Source: a virus. From it: DNA of 39,448 nucleotides. Each line of letters opens with the position of its first letter. Positions within the stretch are counted from its first letter, which is position 1. The stretch lies in the IMG/VR virus record IMGVR_UViG_3300032282_001127, positions 1 through 39,448 of that record; one strand, written 5' to 3'. Both the position numbers and the translations under genes were made by a program. This document shows positions 33,194-39,448 of the stretch, in pieces. The notes under the pieces were generated by a model, which saw only the letters and a list, made by a program, of their open reading frames with translations, had not been told where the DNA came from and made no database searches.

Positions 33194-33898
33194 GTATTTG
33201 TTCAGCCCATGCCACGTTGCAGGCACAGGCTCGTCTTCATCTAGTACATCCATCAGGTCTAGCGCATATCTGATCTGCCTCACCTTGGACTCGTTGTCCT
33301 CGCATGGGTCTAGCGTTTGTGTTTGTTCTGCGATGGCCAACTCTTTTAGTGTGCGGTTCTTCAACCGCGTAAGCTGCTTGGCGTGAAGCGTTGCGGGCAC
33401 TAGCCTCTCGAATGGGATTTTGATTTTCGCCTTTGGCTTGCGTTCGATCTGCTCGAACAGGTCGAGCACCCGCCCTTTGATTTTCGCGGGTATCCAATCA
33501 GTCCAGTGTGTGCCATCGTTGGGCAAGTCCTTGTCTGACGCAATCATCGTGGGCGTCTTGCGATCTTGCTTGCAGTGGTTAATCATTTTCGCTTTCAGTG
33601 CGTTGAGCACAGTCAGGTATGCCTCCAGTGCATCGCGCCTTGCCTCATCATTTTCGCCACCTTTGTATCGCAACATACCTTGCACGTTGTCACGCTCAGC
33701 TTCAAGGGGTTGCATGAACTCACGCCACAGATGCGTGAGTTGTTTGGTTCTGGCGTTCTCAGACTTGAGTAACGCCTGTTGTTCGGCTACGATTTTCTTG
33801 ATCGACTCGGCTTGGAATGGCGGGGTTTTGCGTGCCACGAGGCGAGCGTGAAGCTGGTTTGGGGTGAGTTTTAAGTAGTGTTTGTAGGGGGTATCCAT
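33182..33898 (-). CDS. Basic helical protein of unknown function (238 aa)
   Basis: A Lys/Arg/Gln-rich, almost all-helical protein with coiled-coil potential at about residues 30-110. AKIKIPFE and AKIKGRV segments share the underlying DNA word GCGAAAAT. No domain recognised. The gene starts directly beside the candidate origin (33924-34213), so a role in replication initiation or DNA binding is a reasonable guess from position and charge. The ribosome site is weak (AGAAAGCG before the ATG). Confidence 0.55.
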   Translation of the reverse strand: MDTPYKHYLKLTPNQLHARLVARKTPPFQAESIKKIVAEQQALLKSENARTKQLTHLWREFMQPLEAERDNVQGMLRYKGGENDEARRDALEAYLTVLNALKAKMINHCKQDRKTPTMIASDKDLPNDGTHWTDWIPAKIKGRVLDLFEQIERKPKAKIKIPFERLVPATLHAKQLTRLKNRTLKELAIAEQTQTLDPCEDNESKVRQIRYALDLMDVLDEDEPVPATWHGLNKYGSQ

Positions 33899-34244
33899 GA
33901 TTTTCGCTTTCTAGGGTTGGAGGTATCCGTGAACTTTCGCAACTATCCGCAAGGTCAGACACTCTGCAGACCGCATGAACGCTAGTGTACAGGTAAAAGT
34001 GTCCAAGTATCTATCTGTTTTGAGAAATGCTTTCAATCTACAAGGTTTGCAGGGATGGTCGAGCTTGCGGAAATGTGCACACATATAAATAAATACTCCC
34101 ATATATATAAGTATATTTAAAAAGATAGATAGATGGACAGTTTTTCAAGGACGCCAGTATCCACGCGGGTTTGCGGATGTCTGACCTTGCGGATAGTTGC
34201 GAAAATGTGGATAGGTAGTTTTTGAGTGTGATTTTCGCGACTCG
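33899..34244. other. Intergenic region: candidate replication origin with long inverted repeat
   Basis: 346 bases without a gene. Arms 33935-34021 and 34119-34204 form an imperfect inverted repeat around a 97-base AT-rich core. The outer 27 bases (33935-33961 with 34178-34204) are perfect. The inner 21 or so (34001-34021 with 34119-34138) match at about 18 positions. TATCCRCA-type words, one base from DnaA boxes, occur at 33924, 33944, 34158, 34172 (reverse), 34188 (reverse) and 34206 (reverse). Dyad, AT-rich core and boxes together suggest an origin. A miniature transposable element or a large structured RNA are the alternatives. Confidence 0.5.
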
Positions 34245-34421
34245 TCATTTTCGGGTCATCGTGACCCGTATTTCGGCTTGGGCTTCCATGTCTTCCACGC
34301 GTCTGAGCATGAAGCTACGCTTGGCATCACGCTCGATCTTCTCCATGTACTTGGGGCGTTGCTCGTTGTTCCACTTAGCGAGCGCGACTTGCTTGGGTGA
34401 GTAGTGTTTGAATTTAGACAT
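34245..34421 (-). CDS. Small basic protein (58 aa)
   Basis: Begins MSKFKHYSPKQVALAKWNNE and is highly charged and helical, ending IRVTMTRK. The last seven codons are made from a copy of the GGGTCA dyad, as if the repeat had extended the gene. GAGGAG lies 6 bases before the ATG. The gene lies directly beside the candidate origin. Confidence 0.55.
   Translation of the reverse strand: MSKFKHYSPKQVALAKWNNEQRPKYMEKIERDAKRSFMLRRVEDMEAQAEIRVTMTRK
34253..34267. repeat. GGGTCA dyad copy d
   Basis: GGGTCATCGTGACCC, arms identical to the other copies, centre TCG. It is inside the 3' end of the 58-aa gene. Confidence 0.8.
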
Positions 34422-34424
34422 GGT

Positions 34425-34598
34425 TTACTCCTCGATGCGGGCAATGATGTTGAGAACTGTACGGGCGGTGAAGCCTGTGAAGATGAGTAAGGCTTGGCGT
34501 AACCAAAAGCCATCGCCATCCCACGCGATGTAGAGTGTGAAGCAAGTTAGTGCCATGCCGATAACTGAGGCAACGGCTAAGTGTTGATTGTTTGTCAT
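34425..34598 (-). CDS. Small membrane protein (57 aa)
   Basis: ATG at 34598 has AAGGAG 8 bases upstream; the longer frame is not supported. Two hydrophobic helices (about 7-25 and 33-50), the first ending TLYIAWDGDG. No family recognised. Four bases separate its stop from the 58-aa gene start. Confidence 0.65.
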   Translation of the reverse strand: MTNNQHLAVASVIGMALTCFTLYIAWDGDGFWLRQALLIFTGFTARTVLNIIARIEE

Positions 34599-34642
34599 AA
34601 GATTTTCTCCTTGGGGTTTTTGAATAGACAAGAAACGAAACA

Positions 34643-34697
34643 ACGAGAGAAGCTCTTTCTCTCGTGTTCGCAGAAAAAAGCGGGTCACAGTGACCCG
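34643..34697 (-). terminator. Tandem hairpins, leftward terminator
   Basis: On the minus strand the GGGTCA dyad (34681-34697, stem CGGGTCA/TGACCCG) is followed by CTTTTTTC. A second stem (ACGAGAGAA 34043-type arm at 34643-34651 with TTCTCTCGT at 34657-34665, 5-base loop) is followed by TTGTTTCGTTTC. They lie just after the 126-aa gene, so transcription into the rest of unit A may be reduced. Confidence 0.65.
34682..34696. repeat. GGGTCA dyad copy e
   Basis: GGGTCACAGTGACCC within a terminator-like hairpin; 5 bases after the stop of the 126-aa gene. The only copy followed by a T-run on the minus strand. Confidence 0.85.
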
Positions 34698-34701
34698 AAA
34701 A

Positions 34702-35082
34702 TCATGCAACGAGAACCGCCAAGGCTTTGCGTTGCTGTGCAGGGGTGAGTTTGCCAAAGGCTTCGATGATTTTCGCAACAGGGTCAGCAGGTTCTTTCTT
34801 GCCACTCGACGCCCTGCGCGTAGTTCCTTCGATCATCAGCATGATGTCACGCACCACAGTCTTCGCGCCCTCGTAGTTCGTGCTACTGGTGACGAGCATG
34901 GCCTTGGTTTTCGCCTTGTTCCACCGATACTCCGCGCCAGTCTTATCGCAAGCCCACTCGATCACAATGGGTTTGCACGCTTCCACTGTGGTGTAACCCG
35001 CATCACGCATACCCTTGATGAGTGAAACGCGAGAATCAGCGAATGTGTCGAGAACTGTAAATGCTTTTGCTTTGTTTGACAT
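34702..35082 (-). CDS. First early protein of unit A (126 aa)
   Basis: A basic protein, mostly helical, with no recognised domain. Two parts are visible: residues 1-90 (with TVEACKPIVIEWACDKTGAEYRW) and a Lys/Pro linker before a C-terminal helix (VAKIIEAFGKLTPAQQRKAL). AAGGAG lies 8 bases before the ATG. As the first gene after the strong early promoter and followed at once by terminator-like hairpins, it should be the most abundant early protein. Host takeover or DNA binding are plausible roles. Confidence 0.65.
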   Translation of the reverse strand: MSNKAKAFTVLDTFADSRVSLIKGMRDAGYTTVEACKPIVIEWACDKTGAEYRWNKAKTKAMLVTSSTNYEGAKTVVRDIMLMIEGTTRRASSGKKEPADPVAKIIEAFGKLTPAQQRKALAVLVA

Positions 35083-35184
35083 GGTGTTTTCTCCTTGATG
35101 TCGTTGTTGCTTCAGAGCGAATCCCTGAAACTGTCTCCATTGTGCGGTGACCCCTGTTTGATCGCCCTCTATCCCTCTGTTTTC

Positions 35185-35199
35185 GGGTCACTTTGACCC
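35185..35199. repeat. GGGTCA dyad copy f (degenerate centre)
   Basis: GGGTCACTTTGACCC, arms GGGTCA/TGACCC with centre CTT. Two further TTTTTGACC half-sites follow at 35212-35220 and 35232-35240, spaced about 20-22 bases. Confidence 0.7.
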
Positions 35200-35405
35200 T
35201 GTTTTGGGGTGTTTTTGACCTTTTTTGGCAGTTTTTGACCCCTACCCTACCCCCACCAGCCCAAATTCCCATGCACCCACGCTGCCAGATACGAACACTG
35301 TTCCATAACCGCACAGCAAACTTTGTAATAACTTAGTTCTAAATCACCCCACCCCCCAAATAAAACCAAGAAATTCCTACAAACCAAAGTATTCACCCCA
35401 TAAAT

Positions 35406-35446
35406 TTTATAAAAATTCAGAAACACCTTTGTCTAATCTTAGACAA
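35406..35446 (-). promoter_or_regulatory. Early promoter with operator, unit A
   Basis: On the minus strand -35 TAGACA (35435-35430) and -10 TATAAA (35411-35406), each 5 of 6 to consensus, are 18 bases apart. The -35 is one half of the perfect dyad TTGTCTAATCTTAGACAA (35429-35446), so a repressor there would block polymerase. The transcript would have a leader of about 320 bases before the first gene (35082). Confidence 0.75.
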
Positions 35447-35450
35447 CCCC

Positions 35451-35493
35451 AAATAAAAAAATCCCCCGGGCATCTGCAGACGTTCCGGGGGAT
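35451..35493 (-). terminator. Leftward terminator without an upstream gene
   Basis: Perfect 9-bp stem ATCCCCCGG (35461-35469) with CCGGGGGAT (35485-35493). On the minus strand it is followed by TTTTTTATTT, a classic Rho-independent pattern. No minus-strand gene lies to its right in the window. Confidence 0.8.
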
Positions 35494-35543
35494 GAAGATG
35501 GCAACTGGATACCACCAAGGAGAAAGCAAGCGAACTTGATGAG

Positions 35544-35560
35544 TTTGGCCAAAGGCCAAA
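35544..35560. repeat. Small perfect hairpin before the terminase operon
   Basis: TTTGGCC-AAA-GGCCAAA, 7-bp stem with a 3-base loop, about 70 bases upstream of the small terminase start. May affect translation or bind a protein. Confidence 0.55.
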
Positions 35561-35629
35561 ACGATCTTGCGCACCCACTCCATTTAAGTGTACATTAGAG
35601 TCATCGCAGGTTCAAGGGCTTATGCGCAG

Positions 35630-36205
35630 ATGTTAGATCACTTAATCAATTTCGAACCCGAGGTGCAGGAGCATCAGGGGGACTTTCGCTCCATGGACAA
35701 GACTGATCCATCGGACGTGGTCGACGGCATGGCCAAAACGGTTGACTGGCTCAAGGAACTTGGAGCCATAGACACAGATACTTTGGTCAATGAGTCCCAA
35801 AGCCAAGCAGCGCGTACTGCTTTCACAAGTATCGTCACCGCCAAACCTGCGGAAATGACGCATACCTCTCTAGCAAATATCAAAACGCCAGAAGCCGTGC
35901 AACGTTTGGTCGGCATGCTCTCCGCCTATGACTGGGAATTTATACAGCAGGCCAAGGAAATCAGAGGCTACACAGTGGCCAAGCTGGTAGAAGAAACCGA
36001 ACACCCCAACGCCAACATCCGCTTGAAAGCGCTGGGTTTGCTGGGTAAAGTCACGGAAGTTGGCCTCTTTACAGAGAAGATTGAGGTCAAGAAGACCGAG
36101 TTGTCAGACACAGAGTTGGAAACGCGCATCAAAGAGAAGCTCAACAGGTTCATGGGCGTGATCGATGTGATCGACGTTACGGAAGACAAATCTGATGAAG
36201 CGTGA
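35630..36205 (+). CDS. terS: Terminase small subunit (putative)
   Basis: A 191-aa protein expected to recognise phage DNA and feed it to the large subunit. The second half has LVGMLSAYDWEFIQQAKEIR and EETEHPNANIRLKALGLLGK, then KVTEVGLFTEKIEV, a pattern I know from small terminase subunits of tailed phages. The C-terminus ends in a charged tail. I use the ATG at 35630 (AAGGG 11 bases upstream, somewhat far); an in-frame GTG at 35588 lacks any ribosome site. The 3' end overlaps the large subunit gene by 11 bases, the usual terS-terL order. Confidence 0.75.
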   Translation: MLDHLINFEPEVQEHQGDFRSMDKTDPSDVVDGMAKTVDWLKELGAIDTDTLVNESQSQAARTAFTSIVTAKPAEMTHTSLANIKTPEAVQRLVGMLSAYDWEFIQQAKEIRGYTVAKLVEETEHPNANIRLKALGLLGKVTEVGLFTEKIEVKKTELSDTELETRIKEKLNRFMGVIDVIDVTEDKSDEA

Positions 36206-37736
36206 TGCTTTTACAACACTGAGCAAGATTGAGCTTGAGGCCATGGAGAAAGCGCTCCCGTATATGAGCGTGCAGGAAAAGATGGAACTCTTCGAAGACT
36301 TGGAGCTTAGAGAGAAACGCGCCAGCTTGAAAGCGGCAGGAACCAATATGTTGGGGTTTGCGCAAGCCGTGTACCCCGGATTCAAAATTGGCCCTCACCA
36401 TAAAAAACTAGCAAAAATTTTCACAGATGTGGTCGAAGGCCGCAAGAAGCGCGTGATTATCAACATCGCGCCGCGTATGGGTAAGTCTGAGTTCTCCTCA
36501 TACTTGTTCCCTGCATACTTCCTAGGTAAATACCCTGAGAAGAAAATCATCATGGGCACGCACACTGCGGGTCTGTCGGAGGACTTTGGTCGGCGTATTC
36601 GTAACTTGATTGATTCGGAGGAGTACCGTGAAGTCTTTCCTGAAACAATGGTGGCAGACGACCAGAAAGCTGCCGGTAAGTGGTCTACAAGTGCCGGAGG
36701 CCAGTATTACGCTGCTGGCGTGGGCGGTGCTCTTGCTGGACGTGGTGCTGATCTATTTGTTATTGACGACCCTCATTCTGAACAGGATGTGAAATCCAAC
36801 AGCCGTCTAGCGTTTGACACGGCGTGGTCTTGGTTCCAAACAGGCCCCTTGCAGCGTCTGATGCCGGGCGGTGGGATCATCATTGTGATGACGCGCTGGT
36901 CGCTCCTAGACCTGACTGGGCGTTTGATTGACTACCAGACCAAGAACCCGGAAGCTATTCCATGGGAGATCGTGGAGTTGCCGGCTATTCTGAACGATGG
37001 CGAAGAGGACGAAAAGTCCCTCTGGCCAGAGCAGTGGTCGCTTGAGGCGCTCAAATCTACCAAGGCATCCATTGACCCACGGTACTGGAACGCGCAGTAC
37101 ATGCAGCAGCCCACCGCTGAGAACTCGGCCATCGTGTCCAGAAAGATGTGGCGGATCTGGGAGGGCGAGGAGCCACCAAGCTGTGAGTACATTATCCAGT
37201 CTTGGGATACGGCGTTTGAAACCAAAACCAACTCGGATTATTCCGCGTGCACCACGTGGGGTATCTTCTACAACGAGGAAGAAAATGACTCGCCCCAACT
37301 TATCTTGCTCGACGCTTTTAAAGACCGGATGGCTTTTCCCGAACTTAAGGTCGTTGCCCTTAAGCACTATAAGGAGTGGGAACCTGACGCGTTCATTGTG
37401 GAGAAAAAGGCGGCTGGCGCACCACTGATCCAAGAGCTTCGGGCCATGGGCATACCTGTGCAAGAGTTCAGCCCATCGAGGGGGAACGATAAGACTGTGC
37501 GTGTCAATGCAGTTGCGGATTTATTCAGCAGTGGTAAAGTCTGGGCACCCGACACACGCTGGGCACGGGAAGTAATTGAAGAGATGGCCGCGTTCCCAGT
37601 CGGGGAGCACGACGACTACGTGGATACGACAACACAGGCGCTGCTACGCTTTAGGCAAGGCGGCTTTATTTCTTTGGACACGGACGAGAGAGACGAACCT
37701 GAACTTTTCCGCCGTAAGACACACGCATACTATTAG
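36195..37736 (+). CDS. terL: Terminase large subunit
   Basis: A 513-aa packaging motor and nuclease. The ATPase domain has Walker A APRMGKS (92-98) and Walker B LFVIDD (187-192), with Asp191/Asp192. The nuclease domain has SWDTAF (Asp338), VEKKAAG and HDDYVDTTTQ (Asp473/Asp474). All core motifs are present and the length is normal. It starts inside the small subunit gene and is followed 8 bases later by the portal gene. The packaging type (headful or site-specific) cannot be decided from the motifs. Confidence 0.93.
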   Translation: MKRDAFTTLSKIELEAMEKALPYMSVQEKMELFEDLELREKRASLKAAGTNMLGFAQAVYPGFKIGPHHKKLAKIFTDVVEGRKKRVIINIAPRMGKSEFSSYLFPAYFLGKYPEKKIIMGTHTAGLSEDFGRRIRNLIDSEEYREVFPETMVADDQKAAGKWSTSAGGQYYAAGVGGALAGRGADLFVIDDPHSEQDVKSNSRLAFDTAWSWFQTGPLQRLMPGGGIIIVMTRWSLLDLTGRLIDYQTKNPEAIPWEIVELPAILNDGEEDEKSLWPEQWSLEALKSTKASIDPRYWNAQYMQQPTAENSAIVSRKMWRIWEGEEPPSCEYIIQSWDTAFETKTNSDYSACTTWGIFYNEEENDSPQLILLDAFKDRMAFPELKVVALKHYKEWEPDAFIVEKKAAGAPLIQELRAMGIPVQEFSPSRGNDKTVRVNAVADLFSSGKVWAPDTRWAREVIEEMAAFPVGEHDDYVDTTTQALLRFRQGGFISLDTDERDEPELFRRKTHAYY

Positions 37737-37744
37737 GACTAAAC

Positions 37745-39448
37745 ATGGCAACGAACATCGACAAAGCGCTGTACCAACAACCAATGGGCATTGACGCGCT
37801 GGGTGAACAAGAATCCCCCTTGGAGATCGAGATCGTTGATCCCGAAGAAGTCACCATTGGTATGGATGGGATGGAGATCACCATTGGCAAGGGCGAGCCA
37901 GAGGAAGAAGGCTTTGATGACAACTTGGCCGAGTACATAGACGATGGTGCCTTGCAGTCGTTGGCCGGCGACTTGGTTGCTGACATTGACCAAGACAAGC
38001 AGTCACGCAAAGAGTGGGAGAAGACTTACGTTGACGGTCTTAAGCTCTTGGGCTTGCAGATTGAAGAGAGAACAGAGCCGTGGCAAGGCGCGTGCGGTGT
38101 GTTCCACCCTATGATTACCGAAGCGGTTGTACGCTTTCAGTCCGAGACAATCACCGAGACGTTCCCCGCCCAAGGCCCTGTGCGGTCTAAGATTCTGGGC
38201 AAAGACACGCCTGAGATGCAAGAGATCGCGGCCAATGTCGAAGATGACATGAACCACGAGTTGACGGAAGTCATGACTGAGTACCGCTCCGAACATGAGC
38301 GCATGCTCTGGTCACTGCCAGCTACGGGCTCCGCGTTCAAGAAGGTGTACTACGATCCCAGTTTGGGACGTCAGGTGTCCATGTTCATCCCTGCGGAAGA
38401 CATGTTGCTCCCCTACGGCGCGACCGATTTGGATACTTGCTACCGCGTCACGCACGTCATGCGCAAGACCAAGAACGAGATCGTTAAATTGCAGCAAGCC
38501 GGCTTCTACCTCGACATCGAGTTGCCTGATGCGCCCAAAGATCGCACGGACATTCAGAAAGCCAAAGACAAAGAGACAGGTTTCAACGACCTGAACGACG
38601 ACCGCTACACCATCTATGAGTGCCACGTGGACTTGAACCTTGAAGGTTACGAGGACATGACTGAGGGTGAAGACGGTGAGGAAGAAGAAACCGGCATCAT
38701 GTTGCCGTACGTTGTCACCGTTATCAAAGGCACAAACGACATCCTGTCAATCCGCCGCAACTGGAACGAAGACGATGACCTTAGACTCAAGCGCCAGCAC
38801 TTTGTACACTACCAATATATCCCCGGCTTCGGAGCGTATGGCTTTGGACTCTTCCACCTTATCGGTGGTTTTGCCAAGTCAGCCACTAGCCTTATGCGTC
38901 AACTGGTCGACGCAGGAACGTTATCTAACCTTCCGGGCGGACTCAAATCAAGGGGCCTCAGAATTAAAGGTGATGACACGCCGATTGCCCCGGGAGAGTG
39001 GAGAGACGTCGATGTAGCCTCTGGCAACATCCGTGACAGCATTTTGCCGCTGCCTTACAAGGAACCTAGCGCTACGCTGTTCAACTTGATGCAGACCATC
39101 GTTGATGAAGGTCGCCGGTTTGCCGCGACTGCTGACATGAAGGTGTCTGACATGAGCGCGAATGCGCCCGTGGGCACAACGCTTGCGTTGTTGGAGCGTC
39201 AGTTGAAAGTGATGACGGCTGTTCAGGCGCGCGTGCACTTTGCCTTGAAGCAAGAGTTCAAGCTCTTAAAGAACATCATCCGCGATTACACAGACCCAGA
39301 CTACACATACACGCCTGAGTATGGGACTCGTAAAGCCAAGAAAGCTGACTACGACAAGGTAGACATTATTCCCGTGTCTGACCCTAACGCGGCCACCATG
39401 AGCCAGCGCGTTATTCAGTACCAAGCTGTAATCCAGATGGCGCAGATG
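37745..39448 (+). CDS. Portal protein, 3'-partial
   Basis: At least 568 aa, running off the window. The N-terminal 70 residues are acidic, followed by ETITETFPAQGPVRSKILG, ERMLWSLPATGSAFKKVYYD and YRVTHVMRKTKNEI, patterns I recognise from tailed-phage portal proteins. It then has HYQYIPGFGAYGFGLFHLIG and AATADMKVSDMSANAPVGTT. It forms the DNA channel between head and tail and binds the terminase. AGGA lies 6 bases before the ATG. Position right after terL confirms the call. Confidence 0.88.
   Translation, partial: MATNIDKALYQQPMGIDALGEQESPLEIEIVDPEEVTIGMDGMEITIGKGEPEEEGFDDNLAEYIDDGALQSLAGDLVADIDQDKQSRKEWEKTYVDGLKLLGLQIEERTEPWQGACGVFHPMITEAVVRFQSETITETFPAQGPVRSKILGKDTPEMQEIAANVEDDMNHELTEVMTEYRSEHERMLWSLPATGSAFKKVYYDPSLGRQVSMFIPAEDMLLPYGATDLDTCYRVTHVMRKTKNEIVKLQQAGFYLDIELPDAPKDRTDIQKAKDKETGFNDLNDDRYTIYECHVDLNLEGYEDMTEGEDGEEEETGIMLPYVVTVIKGTNDILSIRRNWNEDDDLRLKRQHFVHYQYIPGFGAYGFGLFHLIGGFAKSATSLMRQLVDAGTLSNLPGGLKSRGLRIKGDDTPIAPGEWRDVDVASGNIRDSILPLPYKEPSATLFNLMQTIVDEGRRFAATADMKVSDMSANAPVGTTLALLERQLKVMTAVQARVHFALKQEFKLLKNIIRDYTDPDYTYTPEYGTRKAKKADYDKVDIIPVSDPNAATMSQRVIQYQAVIQMAQM

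Larger units (their letters stand above)
35083..35629. other. Divergent control region
   Basis: About 545 bases between the leftward early and rightward late operons, with no convincing gene. It holds a leftward promoter with operator (35406-35446), a leader of about 320 bases with GGTCA half-sites (35185-35240), a leftward-oriented terminator (35451-35493) and a small perfect hairpin (35544-35560). I could not place a convincing promoter for the late operon. Confidence 0.7.

Noticed and set aside
34406-34421. TGTTTGAATTTAGACA, resembling the shared operator
   Set aside because: Two mismatches and it coincides with the start codon of a gene beginning ATGTCTAAA; likely chance, though a weak site is possible.
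35250-35400. Host-type promoter for the late operon
   Set aside because: No convincing -35/-10 pair on the plus strand; a TTGTCT/AATAAA pair near 35430 is weak and would run into the hairpin.
35539-35598. 19-codon frame before the small terminase gene
   Set aside because: AAGGAG is 15 bases upstream, too far, and the sequence overlaps a hairpin; no other support.

Overview
The window is part of a tailed bacteriophage genome (Caudoviricetes). It has a small and a large terminase subunit, a portal gene cut by the right edge, a virion-borne transglycosylase and a very large ejection-type protein. It also has a phage replication set: family A DNA polymerase, primase-helicase, SNF2-like helicase, a candidate ssDNA-binding protein and several nucleases. 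AAGGAG ribosome sites and many 4-base ATGA overlaps fit a bacterial virus. The podovirus-like order (terminase, portal, then internal virion proteins) suggests a short-tailed phage, but capsid, tail and lysis genes are not in the window. The host cannot be named from the sequence alone. I see no tRNA, integrase or CRISPR array.

Layout. (1) 2-12403, plus strand: the end of the late operon, with four virion proteins. The left gene is open at its 5' side. (2) 12414-12519: hairpins between convergent transcription units. (3) 12526-35082, minus strand: the early and replication region, with about 40 tightly packed genes. Three promoters, near 35.41, 27.58 and 17.44 kb, share one dyad, TTGTCTAANNTTAGACAR, and seem to split it into three units. 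Unit A (35.1-27.7 kb) holds small accessory genes, a Cro/YdaS-like regulator, a zinc peptidase and a large acidic zinc-knuckle protein. Unit B (27.5-17.5 kb) holds a regulator with an Xre-like domain and sigma region 4, glutaredoxin, VRR-NUC, DNA polymerase, a zinc protease, a Cas4/RecB-like nuclease, an HNH protein and the SNF2-like helicase. Unit C (17.4-12.5 kb) holds the candidate SSB, an HTH protein and the primase-helicase. (4) 35083-35629: the divergent control region. (5) 35630-39448, plus strand: small terminase, large terminase, portal. On a circular or permuted map the right edge would lead through capsid and tail genes back to the left edge.

The most unusual content is non-coding and clusters at 29-35.5 kb. 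At 33924-34213 a roughly 87-base inverted repeat, 27 bases of it perfect, surrounds an AT-rich core and carries DnaA-box-like motifs; I read it as a candidate replication origin. At 33122-33170 there is a perfect-arm H-type pseudoknot just upstream of a small gene. The dyad GGGTCA-N3-TGACCC occurs six times at gene ends. An exact 15-base start-site cassette occurs five times. A hairpin with a T-run at 35451-35493 is oriented to stop leftward transcription for which no gene is visible. All functional readings are inferences from sequence pattern; no search or folding was run.
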